Assembly (NCBI GenBank): GCA_018054915.1
Contig: JAGPIR010000017.1
Span: 1 to 12,866, forward strand
DNA: 12,866 nucleotides
Reading direction: 5' to 3'
From: Allobrachymonas sp.
Lineage (GTDB): Bacteria > Pseudomonadota > Gammaproteobacteria > Burkholderiales > Burkholderiaceae_C
Of this stretch, positions 1 through 7,244 are shown piece by piece. Position numbers and translations under genes: made by a program. A model generated the notes under the pieces. The model ran no database searches and was not told where the DNA came from. It saw only the letters and a program-made list of their open reading frames with translations. How positions within the stretch are numbered: the first letter of the stretch is position 1; every line of letters starts with the position of its first letter.

Positions 1-1574
1 GCTACATGCTGCTGTTGCTGGGCATTACGGGAGCCTGCCTGTTTTATGGCGACGGGGTGATTACGCCTGCCATTTCCGTTCTGGCGGCGGTGGAAGGTCT
101 GGAAGTGGCCTCCGAAGCCTTCAAGCATTACCTGATTCCCCTCACACTGGTGATTTTGCTGGTGCTGTTCCTGTTCCAGAAAAAAGGCACAGCCGGCATC
201 GGCCGGTTTTTTGGCCCGGTCATGCTGTTGTGGTTTGCCGCCATCGGGGCGCTGGGTGTGGCGCAAATCATCCATCGGCCCGATATTCTGCTGGCGCTGA
301 GTCCGCTGCATGCGCTGCAATTCATTTCCGGTCAGCCGCTGACCACCTTTTTCATCCTGGGTGCCGTTGTTCTGTGCGTGACCGGAGGCGAGGCTCTGTA
401 TGCCGACATGGGGCATTTTGGCCGGCGGCCCATTCAACTGGCCTGGTTTCTGGTGGTGATGCCACCGCTGGTGCTGAGTTATCTGGGGCAAGGCGCGTTG
501 CTGCTGCGCCAACCAGGAACAGCCGTCAACCCCTTCTTCATGATGGTGCCCAAATGGGCGCTCTACCCCATGGTCGCCCTAGCAACAGCGGCTACGGTCA
601 TTGCTTCGCAGGCGCTCATTTCCGGCGCCTACAGCGCCACCAAGCAAATCATCCAGCTGGGCTATCTGCCGCGCCTGCAGATCCTGCACACCAACGAACG
701 GGAATCAGGCCAGATCTATTTACCGTTCGTGAACTGGGCGTTGTTTATAGCTATTGCGGCTGTGGTGGTGATGTTCCGCACTTCGGAGAATTTGGCCGGA
801 GCCTACGGTATTGCTGTCACCACCAACATGGTCATTACCAGCATCATGTTCTATTTCGTGATGCGGCATGTGTGGAAGTGGCCGGTCGCGGCGCCCTTTG
901 TCCTGACGGGTTCGCTGCTGGTGGTGGATTTAGCCTTCTGGTTCTCGAACATGACCAAAATCTTGGAAGGTGGATGGTTTACCATTCTGGTGGCCGCTGT
1001 GCTGTTTGTCCTGATGATGACCTGGTACCGGGGACGCCAACTGGTGGCCGCCAAGCAAGCCTCCACCAGCCTGAAGCTGGATGAGTTCCTGCAGTCGGTG
1101 TTTGAAGCACCACTTCAGCGCGTGGAAGGTACCGCCGTGTTCATGAATCCGCAAGACGAAACGGTACCCAGCGCTTTTCTGCACAACCTCAAGCACAACA
1201 AGGTGCTGCACGAACAGAACCTGTTTGTGACAGTGCGCTACCACGAAGTGCCATGGATCAACACCTCCGAACGCCTGACGGTTCGCCCCTTGGGCAACGA
1301 ATGCTGGCAAATCGATGTGAATTACGGCTTCATGGATGAAGTGGATTTGCCCAAGGCCATGCGCCCCCTGGAGGCCCATGGCTGCCAGCTCGATCCGATG
1401 CGCACCAGCTATTTCCTCTCCCGCGATACGGTGGTTTCGACCGACAAGCCCGGCATGGCGCCCTGGCGTGAAAAGCTGTTCGCGCAAATGCACCACAACG
1501 CCACCAGCGCCGCCGCCTACATGAGCCTTCCTGGCAATGCGGTAGTGGAAATGGGAAGCAAGGTGGAAATCTAA
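1..1574 (+). CDS. kup: Kup-type low-affinity K+ uptake transporter, 5' truncated by window edge
   Basis: Inner-membrane potassium transporter of the KUP/HAK/KT family, probably a K+/H+ symporter. The frame is open from the first full codon at position 3, so the gene starts upstream; about 523 residues are visible against about 620 for a typical bacterial Kup, so roughly the first 100 are missing. The visible part starts within the membrane domain and carries the family hallmarks GDGVITPAISVLAAVEGLE (fragment residues about 17-35), GEALYADMGHFG, and SGQIYLPFVNWALF, with many hydrophobic helices up to about residue 345. A soluble C-terminal domain follows, including the conserved FLHNLKHNKVLHE and the usual end VVEMGSKVEI. 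The ATG at 6 is only the first Met in the fragment and is not the real start. The gene is followed by its own terminator and is convergent with the methyltransferase gene. Identification is firm; nothing is abnormal in the visible part. Confidence 0.96.
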   Translation, partial: YMLLLLGITGACLFYGDGVITPAISVLAAVEGLEVASEAFKHYLIPLTLVILLVLFLFQKKGTAGIGRFFGPVMLLWFAAIGALGVAQIIHRPDILLALSPLHALQFISGQPLTTFFILGAVVLCVTGGEALYADMGHFGRRPIQLAWFLVVMPPLVLSYLGQGALLLRQPGTAVNPFFMMVPKWALYPMVALATAATVIASQALISGAYSATKQIIQLGYLPRLQILHTNERESGQIYLPFVNWALFIAIAAVVVMFRTSENLAGAYGIAVTTNMVITSIMFYFVMRHVWKWPVAAPFVLTGSLLVVDLAFWFSNMTKILEGGWFTILVAAVLFVLMMTWYRGRQLVAAKQASTSLKLDEFLQSVFEAPLQRVEGTAVFMNPQDETVPSAFLHNLKHNKVLHEQNLFVTVRYHEVPWINTSERLTVRPLGNECWQIDVNYGFMDEVDLPKAMRPLEAHGCQLDPMRTSYFLSRDTVVSTDKPGMAPWREKLFAQMHHNATSAAAYMSLPGNAVVEMGSKVEI

Positions 1575-1597
1575 GGCAGACGGCAGCCTGGATGCGG

Positions 1598-1625
1598 CGC
1601 GCGCCTCGCCTGGCGCGCGTTGTTT
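1598..1625 (+). terminator. Intrinsic terminator of kup
   Basis: A perfect 8-bp GC-only stem CGCGCGCC (1598-1605) / GGCGCGCG (1612-1619) with a 6-nt loop is followed directly by TTGTTT (1620-1625). It lies 24 bases after the kup stop. The T-tract is on the plus-strand side only, so it should stop kup transcription rather than the convergent minus-strand operon. Confidence 0.85.
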
Positions 1626-1637
1626 CAGATCCGCCGC

Positions 1638-2561
1638 CTAGCCGTCCTGCGGCGGCTCATCCTCCGCATCCGTCACCATCTGGTGGGTCGTCCGTTCCAG
1701 AAGGGGAAACCGGCGCAACAGCCAGTCCTGCAGGCCGAATGCTTCGGCCAAGGACTGCATGCGCACCGCGGCACTGTGTTTTTTCTGGCCACACCAGCGG
1801 GCCAGAATCAGCTCGTTCTTGAGACTGTGTTCCCACCCGACCAGTTCAGTGACCGTGACGCGGTAACCCTGTGATTCGAGATACAGGCAGCGCATCACGT
1901 TGGTGAGGTGGCTGCCGATTTCGCGGGTATGCAGCGGATGGCGCCAGAGTTCGGCCAGTGGCGTGCGCGACAGGTTCAGCGCCTTGTTCTGGCGCAAGCA
2001 AGTGGCTGCCTCCGCCTGACAGCACGGCACCAGTACCATGTGCTGTGCTTGTTTGTGCAGACCAAAGGCAATGGCGGCGTCGGTGGCGGTGTCGCAGGCG
2101 TGTAAGGCGGTAACGACATCCATCTGTTGCGGAAGCGACGCTGTTTTCACAGACTCCTCGGAGCTGAGCGCCAGAAACCGCATGCGCGCGAACCCCAGCT
2201 GCTGCGCCAGCGCGGCGGATCTGTCAACCAGTTCCTGCCGGGTTTCGATGCCGTAAATCGTGCCGGCGGCGCGCTCACGGAAAAACAGGTCGTAGAGGAT
2301 GAAACCCAGATACGACTTGCCCGCGCCATGGTCGGCCAGCGTGATGCCCTGGGGACGTCCGGCTTCAAGTTCCTTCAGCAACGGCTCGATGAACCCGAAA
2401 AGGTGCAGCACCTGCTTGAGCCTGCGGCGCGAGTCCTGGTTGAGCCCCCCGTCACGCGTGAGGATGTGCAGCTCCTTGAGCAACTCAAGAGATTGGCCGG
2501 GTCGCAGCAGTTCCTGCAGGGTCGCATCCTGGTTGCGTGAACGGACGTTAGCTCGTGACAT
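1638..2561 (-). CDS. Class I SAM-dependent methyltransferase (PF13679-like), dnaJ-linked
   Basis: Predicted 307-residue soluble methyltransferase; the substrate is unknown. A helical N-terminal region (about 1-70) precedes a Rossmann-type SAM domain. Motif I reads LADHGAGKSYLG (about 75-86), and an acidic residue in the next strand (Glu106 in YGIETRQEL) would bind the SAM ribose. Further on are ALHACDTATD (152-161) and LVPCCQ (177-182), a combination I associate with the PF13679 methyltransferase domain, also found in eukaryotic METTL25-like proteins. There is no signal peptide or membrane segment. The ATG at 2561 is only 17 nt past the dnaJ stop and has no strong Shine-Dalgarno sequence, which suggests cotranscription and perhaps translational coupling with dnaJ. 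The fold assignment is confident. Whether it acts on RNA, protein or a small molecule cannot be told from sequence; the link to chaperones is inferred from position only. Confidence 0.85.
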   Translation of the reverse strand: MSRANVRSRNQDATLQELLRPGQSLELLKELHILTRDGGLNQDSRRRLKQVLHLFGFIEPLLKELEAGRPQGITLADHGAGKSYLGFILYDLFFRERAAGTIYGIETRQELVDRSAALAQQLGFARMRFLALSSEESVKTASLPQQMDVVTALHACDTATDAAIAFGLHKQAQHMVLVPCCQAEAATCLRQNKALNLSRTPLAELWRHPLHTREIGSHLTNVMRCLYLESQGYRVTVTELVGWEHSLKNELILARWCGQKKHSAAVRMQSLAEAFGLQDWLLRRFPLLERTTHQMVTDAEDEPPQDG

Positions 2562-2578
2562 AGGCGTTGCGCAGCAGG

Positions 2579-3709
2579 TCAGGCGAAGAAGTCCTTGGCT
2601 TTGTCGAACCAGGTTTTTTCACTGGGACTGTGCTTTCCACCGCCTTTTTCAAGCAGCTCGTCGAGCTGCTCGAGCAGCTTGCGTTGCTGGTCGGTGAGCT
2701 TCACCGGCGTTTCCACCTGCATGTGGCAGTACAAATCCCCGGCGCTGTGGGAGCGCACCCCCTTGACACCCTTGCCACGCAGCCGGAACTGCTTGCCGCT
2801 TTGCGTGCCTTCGGGAATGGTGATGGTAGCCTTGCCGTGCAGCAGGGTCGGAACCTCGATTTCACCGCCCAACGCCGCCCTGGTGAAGGAAACTGGCACC
2901 ATGCAGTGCAGATCGTCGCCATCGCGCTGAAAAACATCATGTTTGCGGATGCGAATTTCGATGTACAAGTCGCCAGGCGGCCCGCCATTGGGGCTGGGCT
3001 CCCCATTGCCGCTGCTGCGAATACGCATGCCGTCGTCGATACCGGCGGGGATCTTGATTTCCAGCGTTTTCTGCTTTTTGATCTTGCCCCGGCCATGGCA
3101 GGCCGTGCAGGGGTCGGGGATGTATTTGCCTGCACCATGGCAGCGCGGACAGGATTGCTGCACACTGAAAAATCCCTGCCGCATTTGCACCACGCCACTG
3201 CCATGACAGGTATCGCAGGTCTGGGCAGAAGTGCCGGGCTTGGCACCACTGCCATGACAGGTTTCGCAATCGTCCCAGCTTGGAATGCGGATCTGTGCTT
3301 CCTTGCCAGCAGCAGCCTCTTCCAGCGTGATGTCCATGGCATAGCTCAGGTCGTTGCCGCGCTGCACTTGGCGGCCGCCACGTCCGCCGCGCGCCTGACC
3401 GAAGATGTCGCCGAAGATGTCGCCGAAGCTTTCGAACCCGCCAAATCCGCCCGGAAACCCGCCGCCGCCCATGTTTGGATCAACACCGGCGTGACCGTGC
3501 TGGTCATAGGCGGAGCGCTTCTGGCCGTCGGACAATATTTCGTAGGCCTCCTTGATCTCTTTGAATTTGGCCTCAGCCTCCTTGGCTGCATCCCCCTGGT
3601 TGCGGTCGGGGTGATACTTCATCGCCAGCTTGCGGTAGGCTTTCTTGATTTCATCATCGCCGGCATTGCGCGGCACCCCCAGCACTTCGTAATAGTCGCG
3701 TTTGGCCAT
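2579..3709 (-). CDS. dnaJ: Chaperone protein DnaJ (Hsp40)
   Basis: Cytosolic co-chaperone that delivers unfolded substrates to DnaK and stimulates its ATPase. The 376-residue length is normal. Domains in order: J-domain (about 1-70) with the essential HPD at 33-35; Gly/Phe-rich linker (about 78-105, with GGGGFPGGFGGF); zinc-binding region with four CxxCxGxG repeats (Cys148/151, 165/168, 187/190, 201/204), all eight cysteines present; then the C-terminal substrate-binding and dimerisation domains (about 212-376). This is therefore a full type I DnaJ, not a CbpA-like form. The start follows the acetyltransferase stop by two bases (TGACCATG arrangement), so translation may be coupled to that gene. 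The methyltransferase gene follows after 17 nt. I see no sigma-32-like promoter immediately upstream; transcription probably comes from in front of the acetyltransferase gene or from readthrough of the dnaK terminator. Confidence 0.97.
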   Translation of the reverse strand: MAKRDYYEVLGVPRNAGDDEIKKAYRKLAMKYHPDRNQGDAAKEAEAKFKEIKEAYEILSDGQKRSAYDQHGHAGVDPNMGGGGFPGGFGGFESFGDIFGDIFGQARGGRGGRQVQRGNDLSYAMDITLEEAAAGKEAQIRIPSWDDCETCHGSGAKPGTSAQTCDTCHGSGVVQMRQGFFSVQQSCPRCHGAGKYIPDPCTACHGRGKIKKQKTLEIKIPAGIDDGMRIRSSGNGEPSPNGGPPGDLYIEIRIRKHDVFQRDGDDLHCMVPVSFTRAALGGEIEVPTLLHGKATITIPEGTQSGKQFRLRGKGVKGVRSHSAGDLYCHMQVETPVKLTDQQRKLLEQLDELLEKGGGKHSPSEKTWFDKAKDFFA

Positions 3710-3711
3710 GG

Positions 3712-4158
3712 TCAGGTTCTCAGCATTTCAATGTGGGCAATGTCGTCTTCGAGATAGGGCTTGCTTGCCACGGCGAACCCCAAACTTTCATAAAAGCGTT
3801 GCAAGCGCTGCTGCGCCGAAATGCGCACCGGCCCGCAGCTGCGCTGCGCCAACTCTTGCAGCGCGTGCAGCATAACGGCTCGCCCCATTCCGGTGCCGCG
3901 CACCGCAGGCGTGGTCACCACCCGCCCAATGGCGGACTCAACATACCGCCAGCCTGCCGGAATCAGGCGGCAGGTGGCCAGCGCCCGCCCCTGCCCATCA
4001 AGGGCAAACAAGTGCCAACTGACGGCGTCCAGTTCGTCAGCATCACAGTAGACACAGTTCTGCTCGACCACAAACACCTGCTGGCGCAGCATGTGGATAG
4101 CCTGCAGCTCATGCACGGTCAGATCAGCAAATGCCTTGCATACAAACAGCCCGTCCAT
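3712..4158 (-). CDS. ElaA-like GNAT N-acetyltransferase
   Basis: Predicted acetyl-CoA-dependent N-acetyltransferase of the ElaA family; the acceptor is unknown. From the chosen start it has 148 residues, close to ElaA (about 150). ElaA-type features are LRQQVFVVEQNCVY (25-38), IGRVVTTPAVRGTGMG (77-92, motif A with the RGTGMG acetyl-CoA pyrophosphate loop), and FYESLGF (122-128) before a C-terminal EDDIAHIEM. In-frame ATGs also exist at 4227 and 4287. The 4287 start would place the dnaK terminator hairpin inside the coding region, so I reject it. 4158 matches where the family similarity begins; 4227 (171 residues) remains possible. No start has a clear Shine-Dalgarno sequence. The gene sits between dnaK and dnaJ, an unusual place, and its stop is two bases before the dnaJ ATG. 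Family call strong, exact start uncertain. Confidence 0.85.
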   Translation of the reverse strand: MDGLFVCKAFADLTVHELQAIHMLRQQVFVVEQNCVYCDADELDAVSWHLFALDGQGRALATCRLIPAGWRYVESAIGRVVTTPAVRGTGMGRAVMLHALQELAQRSCGPVRISAQQRLQRFYESLGFAVASKPYLEDDIAHIEMLRT

Positions 4159-4238
4159 GCGGGTGGCGGGGGCCACGATGGCACTTTCGGGCTGTCCGGA
4201 TGATGCGTCAAGGAATGTGGATGGCATGCTATTGAATG

Positions 4239-4280
4239 AAAAACCGCGCCCGTGTCCGCAGGTTGCGGAATCAGGCGCGG
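4239..4280 (-). terminator. Intrinsic terminator downstream of dnaK
   Basis: On the minus strand, 20 nt past the dnaK stop, a two-tier hairpin forms. The outer 7-bp stem is CCGCGCC/GGCGCGG (4274-4280 with 4244-4250). A symmetric internal loop follows, then an inner 6-bp stem TCCGCA/TGCGGA with a 3-nt loop (4255-4269). It is followed directly by five Ts (complement of 4239-4243). This is a textbook Rho-independent terminator and separates grpE-dnaK from the acetyltransferase-dnaJ-methyltransferase genes. Confidence 0.85.
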
Positions 4281-4299
4281 GGCGCATGGAAGATGTGTG

Positions 4300-6231
4300 T
4301 CAGTCTTTCTTGACTTCCTTCACTTCGGCGTCGACCACATCCGGGTCATTCGGGCGGGTGTCGCCTGCACCGCCGCCCGCTGCGCCCGGTGCGGCCCCGG
4401 AAGCTGCCGCCTGCTGGGCATAGATCTTTTCGCCCAGCTTCTGGCTGGCTTCCATCAAGGCGTTGTTCTTGGCTTCAATGGCTTCCTTGTCGTCGCCCTT
4501 GATGGCCTCTTCCACGTCCTTGATGGCCGCTTCGATCTTCTCTTTCTCGGCTGCATCGAGCGCGTCGCCGTGCTCGGCCAGTGATTTCTTCACGCTGTGG
4601 GCCATAGCATCGGCCTGGTTGCGTGCCTGCACCAGCTCAACCTTCTTGTGGTCTTCGGCAGCGTTGAGTTCGGCATCCTTCACCATCTTCTGGATTTCAT
4701 CCTCGCTCAGGCCCGAGTTGGCCTTGATGGTGATCTTGTTCTCCTTGCCCGTACCCTTGTCCTTGGCGCTCACGTGCAGGATACCGTTGGCGTCAATGTC
4801 AAAGGTGACTTCGATCTGGGGCACGCCACGCGGAGACGGCGCAATGCCTTCGAGGTTGAACTCGCCCAGCAGCTTGTTGCCTGCAGTGATTTCGCGCTCG
4901 CCCTGGAACACCTTGATCGTCACGGCGGGCTGGTTGTCCTCGGCCGTGGAGAAGGTCTGCGCGAACTTCGTCGGGATCGTGGTGTTCTTCTGGATCATCT
5001 TGGTCATGACGTTACCCATGGTCTCGATGCCCAAAGAAAGCGGGGTAACGTCCAGCAGCAGCACGTCCTTGCGATCACCAGAGAGCACCTGGCCCTGGAT
5101 GGCTGCGCCCACGGCCACGGCTTCGTCGGGGTTTACGTCCTTGCGCGGCTCCTTGCCGAAAAATTCCTTGACCGTGTCCTGCACCTTGGGCATGCGGGTC
5201 TGACCGCCCACCAGAATCACGTCGGAAATTTCGCTGACGCTGATGCCAGCATCCTTGATGGCGGTCTTGCACGGCTCAATGCTGCGCTCGATCAGATCCT
5301 CGACCAGGGCTTCGAGCTTGGCGCGCGTGAGCTTGATGTTGAGGTGCTTCGGCCCGGAGGCGTCGGCCGTGATGTAGGGCAGGTTGATGTCGGTCTGCGT
5401 GGTATTGGACAGCTCGATCTTGGCCTTTTCCGCCGCTTCTTTCAGGCGTTGCAGCGCCAGCACATCGGCCTTCAGGTCAACACCCTGTTCCTTCTTAAAC
5501 TCGGTGATCACATAGTCGATGATGCGCTGGTCGAAGTCTTCGCCACCCAGGAAGGTGTCGCCATTGGTGGACAGCACCTCAAACTGCTTTTCGCCATCGA
5601 CGTCGGCAATTTCGATGATCGACACGTCAAACGTACCACCGCCCAGGTCATAAACGGCAATCTTGCGGTCACCCTTTTCCTGCTTGTCCAGACCAAAGGC
5701 CAAGGCAGCGGCTGTAGGCTCGTTGATGATGCGCTTGACTTCCAGCCCCGCAATGCGTCCGGCGTCCTTGGTGGCCTGGCGCTGGCTGTCGTTGAAGTAG
5801 GCCGGAACGGTGATTACCGCTTCGGTAACCGGCTCGCCGAGATAGTCTTCGGCGGTTTTTTTCATCTTGCGCAAGGTCTCGGCGCTGATCTGGGGCGGCG
5901 CCAGCTTCTTGCCACGCACTTCCACCCAGGCGTCGCCATTGTCGGCCTTGCTGATGGTGAAGGGCATCAGGTCGATGTCCTTCTGCACTTCCTTCTCATC
6001 AAACTTGCGCCCAATCAGGCGCTTGATGGCGTAGAGCGTATTCTTGGGGTTGGTCACGGCCTGGCGCTTGGCGGAAGCGCCCACCAGCACTTCACCATCT
6101 TCCTGGTAAGCGATGATGGACGGCGTGGTGCGTGCACCTTCGCTGTTTTCGATGACTTTTGCGGTATGGCCCTCCATCACAGCCACACATGAATTGGTGG
6201 TGCCCAGGTCGATGCCGATGATTTTTCCCAT
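4300..6231 (-). CDS. dnaK: Chaperone protein DnaK (Hsp70)
   Basis: Cytosolic ATP-dependent Hsp70 chaperone, 643 residues. The nucleotide-binding domain (about 1-385) opens with MGKIIGIDLGTTNSCVAVME and contains AVITVPAYFNDSQRQA, NEPTAAALAFGLD and VYDLGGGTFDVSIIEI. The interdomain linker DVLLLDVTPLSLG leads into the substrate-binding domain, then a helical lid and a Gly/Ala-rich disordered tail ending DPDVVDAEVKEVKKD, equivalent to the EEVD-like end of bacterial DnaK. An upstream in-frame ATG at 6321 would add 30 residues of non-family sequence; I chose 6231 because it gives the invariant N-terminus and has GGAG nine bases upstream. grpE lies 100 nt upstream. A separate sigma-32-like promoter sits in that gap and a strong terminator follows the gene. 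Identification is certain. Confidence 0.98.
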   Translation of the reverse strand: MGKIIGIDLGTTNSCVAVMEGHTAKVIENSEGARTTPSIIAYQEDGEVLVGASAKRQAVTNPKNTLYAIKRLIGRKFDEKEVQKDIDLMPFTISKADNGDAWVEVRGKKLAPPQISAETLRKMKKTAEDYLGEPVTEAVITVPAYFNDSQRQATKDAGRIAGLEVKRIINEPTAAALAFGLDKQEKGDRKIAVYDLGGGTFDVSIIEIADVDGEKQFEVLSTNGDTFLGGEDFDQRIIDYVITEFKKEQGVDLKADVLALQRLKEAAEKAKIELSNTTQTDINLPYITADASGPKHLNIKLTRAKLEALVEDLIERSIEPCKTAIKDAGISVSEISDVILVGGQTRMPKVQDTVKEFFGKEPRKDVNPDEAVAVGAAIQGQVLSGDRKDVLLLDVTPLSLGIETMGNVMTKMIQKNTTIPTKFAQTFSTAEDNQPAVTIKVFQGEREITAGNKLLGEFNLEGIAPSPRGVPQIEVTFDIDANGILHVSAKDKGTGKENKITIKANSGLSEDEIQKMVKDAELNAAEDHKKVELVQARNQADAMAHSVKKSLAEHGDALDAAEKEKIEAAIKDVEEAIKGDDKEAIEAKNNALMEASQKLGEKIYAQQAAASGAAPGAAGGGAGDTRPNDPDVVDAEVKEVKKD

Positions 6232-6240
6232 AATGTTGTG

Positions 6241-6244
6241 CTCC
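6241..6244 (-). promoter_or_regulatory. Ribosome binding site deciding the dnaK start
   Basis: GGAG on the minus strand, nine bases before the ATG at 6231. It supports that start over the in-frame ATG at 6321. Confidence 0.75.
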
Positions 6245-6267
6245 GGAAATGGATGGTATGCAGAATG

Positions 6268-6295
6268 AAATTGGGCGTTCCTGCCGGATTTCAAG
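6268..6295 (-). promoter_or_regulatory. Sigma-32-type heat-shock promoter of dnaK
   Basis: Minus strand: CTTGAA (complement of 6290-6295), a 14-nt spacer, then CCCAATTT (complement of 6268-6275). The sigma-32 consensus is CTTGAA, about 14 nt, CCCCATNT, so there is a single mismatch in the -10 element. The -35 also has the CCC preceding it that is seen at E. coli dnaK. Transcription would start near 6260, leaving a leader of about 30 nt containing the dnaK ribosome binding site. It would let dnaK be induced independently of grpE. Confidence 0.7.
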
Positions 6296-6331
6296 GGTTT
6301 TCCGCCCCTGACCGGCACCACGTCGTTGGAT

Positions 6332-6877
6332 TTATTGTGCGGCCGTGACCGTCACCAGCGCTGGCCGCAGCACGCGGTCAGCGATCCGATAGCCTTTCTG
6401 CAGCACGTTCACGACGCTGTTGGGCGCCAGCTCGGCCCCTTCAGGGGCCGGCGCCACGCTGATGGCTTGGTGCACATTGGGATCGAACCGCTCACCCTGT
6501 GCTGGAGCAATGGGCACCACCTTGTTGCGTTCCAGCGCCGACAGCAACTGACGCAGCGTGGCCTCACTGCCTTCGCGCAACTGAACAGCCGTGGCATTTT
6601 CGACGGTGAGCGCCGCTTCAAGACTGTCAATCACGGGCAGGAGATTCTCGGCAAACCCCTCGATGCCAAATTTGCGCACCTTGGCCACATCCTCTTCGGC
6701 GCGGCGGCGGATGTTCTGCACGTCAGCCTGCGCACGCAGATAGTCGTTGCGCAACTCCTGCAACTGCGCCTGCAAGGCCTCTATTTCTGCTTGCAGATCA
6801 ACCGTGACGGAGAATTCCTGCTCCTGGTCATTGCCGGCAGCGCCGGATTCGGGAGTCGAAATGTTTTCTTGATTCAT
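6332..6877 (-). CDS. grpE: GrpE nucleotide exchange factor
   Basis: Cytosolic dimeric factor that releases ADP from DnaK and so resets the chaperone cycle. It is 181 residues, a normal length. An acidic, probably disordered N-terminus (1-25) is followed by a long dimerising helix (about 28-75, with ELRNDYLRAQADVQNIRRRA), a helical bundle (NLLPVIDSLEAAL, 78-90), and the C-terminal beta-wing that contacts DnaK. The wing carries the family signature RFDPNVHQAIS (130-140) and GYRIADRVLRPALVTV (162-177). The ATG at 6877 gives a standard N-terminus; only a weak GGA lies upstream. The gene is first in the heat-shock block, with a sigma-32-like promoter about 70-100 nt upstream. The dnaK ATG is 100 nt beyond its stop. 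Confidence 0.97.
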   Translation of the reverse strand: MNQENISTPESGAAGNDQEQEFSVTVDLQAEIEALQAQLQELRNDYLRAQADVQNIRRRAEEDVAKVRKFGIEGFAENLLPVIDSLEAALTVENATAVQLREGSEATLRQLLSALERNKVVPIAPAQGERFDPNVHQAISVAPAPEGAELAPNSVVNVLQKGYRIADRVLRPALVTVTAAQ

Positions 6878-6946
6878 GAAGTATTCCAGAAATCAGGAGT
6901 CTGGGTGAAAAAGGTGGAACCTAACGAAGTCCGCTTAGGTGTTTCT

Positions 6947-6974
6947 AGATGGGACCGTTGCCGCGCGTTTCAAG
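6947..6974 (-). promoter_or_regulatory. Sigma-32-type heat-shock promoter of grpE
   Basis: Minus strand: CTTGAA (complement of 6969-6974), a 14-nt spacer, then TCCCATCT (complement of 6947-6954), one mismatch from CCCCATNT. The next base continues as TA-rich sequence, as in E. coli heat-shock promoters. The predicted transcript start is near 6940, giving a leader of about 60 nt before the grpE ATG. The spacing is the same as at the dnaK promoter, which strengthens both calls. No CIRCE element was found, so HrcA control is not suggested. Confidence 0.75.
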
Positions 6975-7215
6975 CCGCATGCGCAGCATCGGCGGCGCAA
7001 GGCCAGAGATTGTAAATAGGTTCCGGAAACGTAAATCCTGAGCCCTCATGGCAGACCCGCGCCAGACGGCAGCTCGCGCAGGACGCCAGGCCACAGCCAA
7101 GTGCTGCAAATTCTCGAAAATCCTGAATGATCCGTGCAAAGACACCTTGCTCGGCCCAGCCCCTCCGGTCATGCGTCAGCGCCTGTGTCTTCTTGCGAAC
7201 GGGTAACGTGACCGA
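6970..7215 (-). other. Start-less Cys-rich open frame between nikR and grpE (uncertain)
   Basis: The stretch between the nikR and grpE genes is about 370 bases. Apart from the grpE promoter, its only notable content is an 81-codon open frame on the minus strand from just after a TGA (7216-7218) to a TGA at 6970-6972. It contains no ATG, GTG or TTG. The predicted peptide has a cysteine cluster GCGLASCASCRLARVCHEG (Cys at 41, 46, 49 and 55 of the frame, plus Cys73), flanked by IIQDFREFAAL and FTFPEPIYNLWPC. This looks more like protein than the ATG-initiated 75-codon frame overlapping it (6945-7172). It may be a gene remnant, a gene with a rare start, or chance. Confidence 0.25.
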
Positions 7216-7244
7216 TCAAAGAATGAACAGGTCAGGGCCGGTTT

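Noticed and set aside
2567..3757. 396-codon open frame on the strand opposite dnaJ
   Set aside because: Mirror frame of a GC-rich, certain dnaJ gene. It has an Ala/Val-rich composition, no motif and no start signal.
4190..4215. Promoter TTGACG with GAAAGT 17 bases later on the minus strand, in front of the acetyltransferase gene
   Set aside because: The -10 matches the consensus at only about half its positions; too weak to list as a feature.
4159..4287. Longer acetyltransferase starts at 4287 or 4227
   Set aside because: 4287 lies upstream of the dnaK terminator hairpin, and its extra residues are encoded by that hairpin. 4227 cannot be excluded but lies outside the region of family similarity.
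4597..6192. 531-codon open frame on the strand opposite dnaK
   Set aside because: Long antisense frames opposite dnaK are a well-known result of its codon use. The translation has no recognisable domain, and dnaK itself is certain.
6232..6321. Upstream ATG giving DnaK 30 extra N-terminal residues
   Set aside because: The extension is not DnaK-like and overlaps the sigma-32 promoter; the ATG at 6231 has a ribosome binding site and the invariant N-terminus.
6945..7172. 75-codon ATG-initiated frame on the minus strand upstream of grpE
   Set aside because: It overlaps the grpE promoter, has no ribosome binding site of note and no protein-like motif; the overlapping Cys-rich frame looks more plausible.
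6878..7244. CIRCE element / hrcA control of grpE
   Set aside because: No TTAGCACTC-N9-GAGTGCTAA-like repeat and no hrcA gene; sigma-32-type promoters are present instead.
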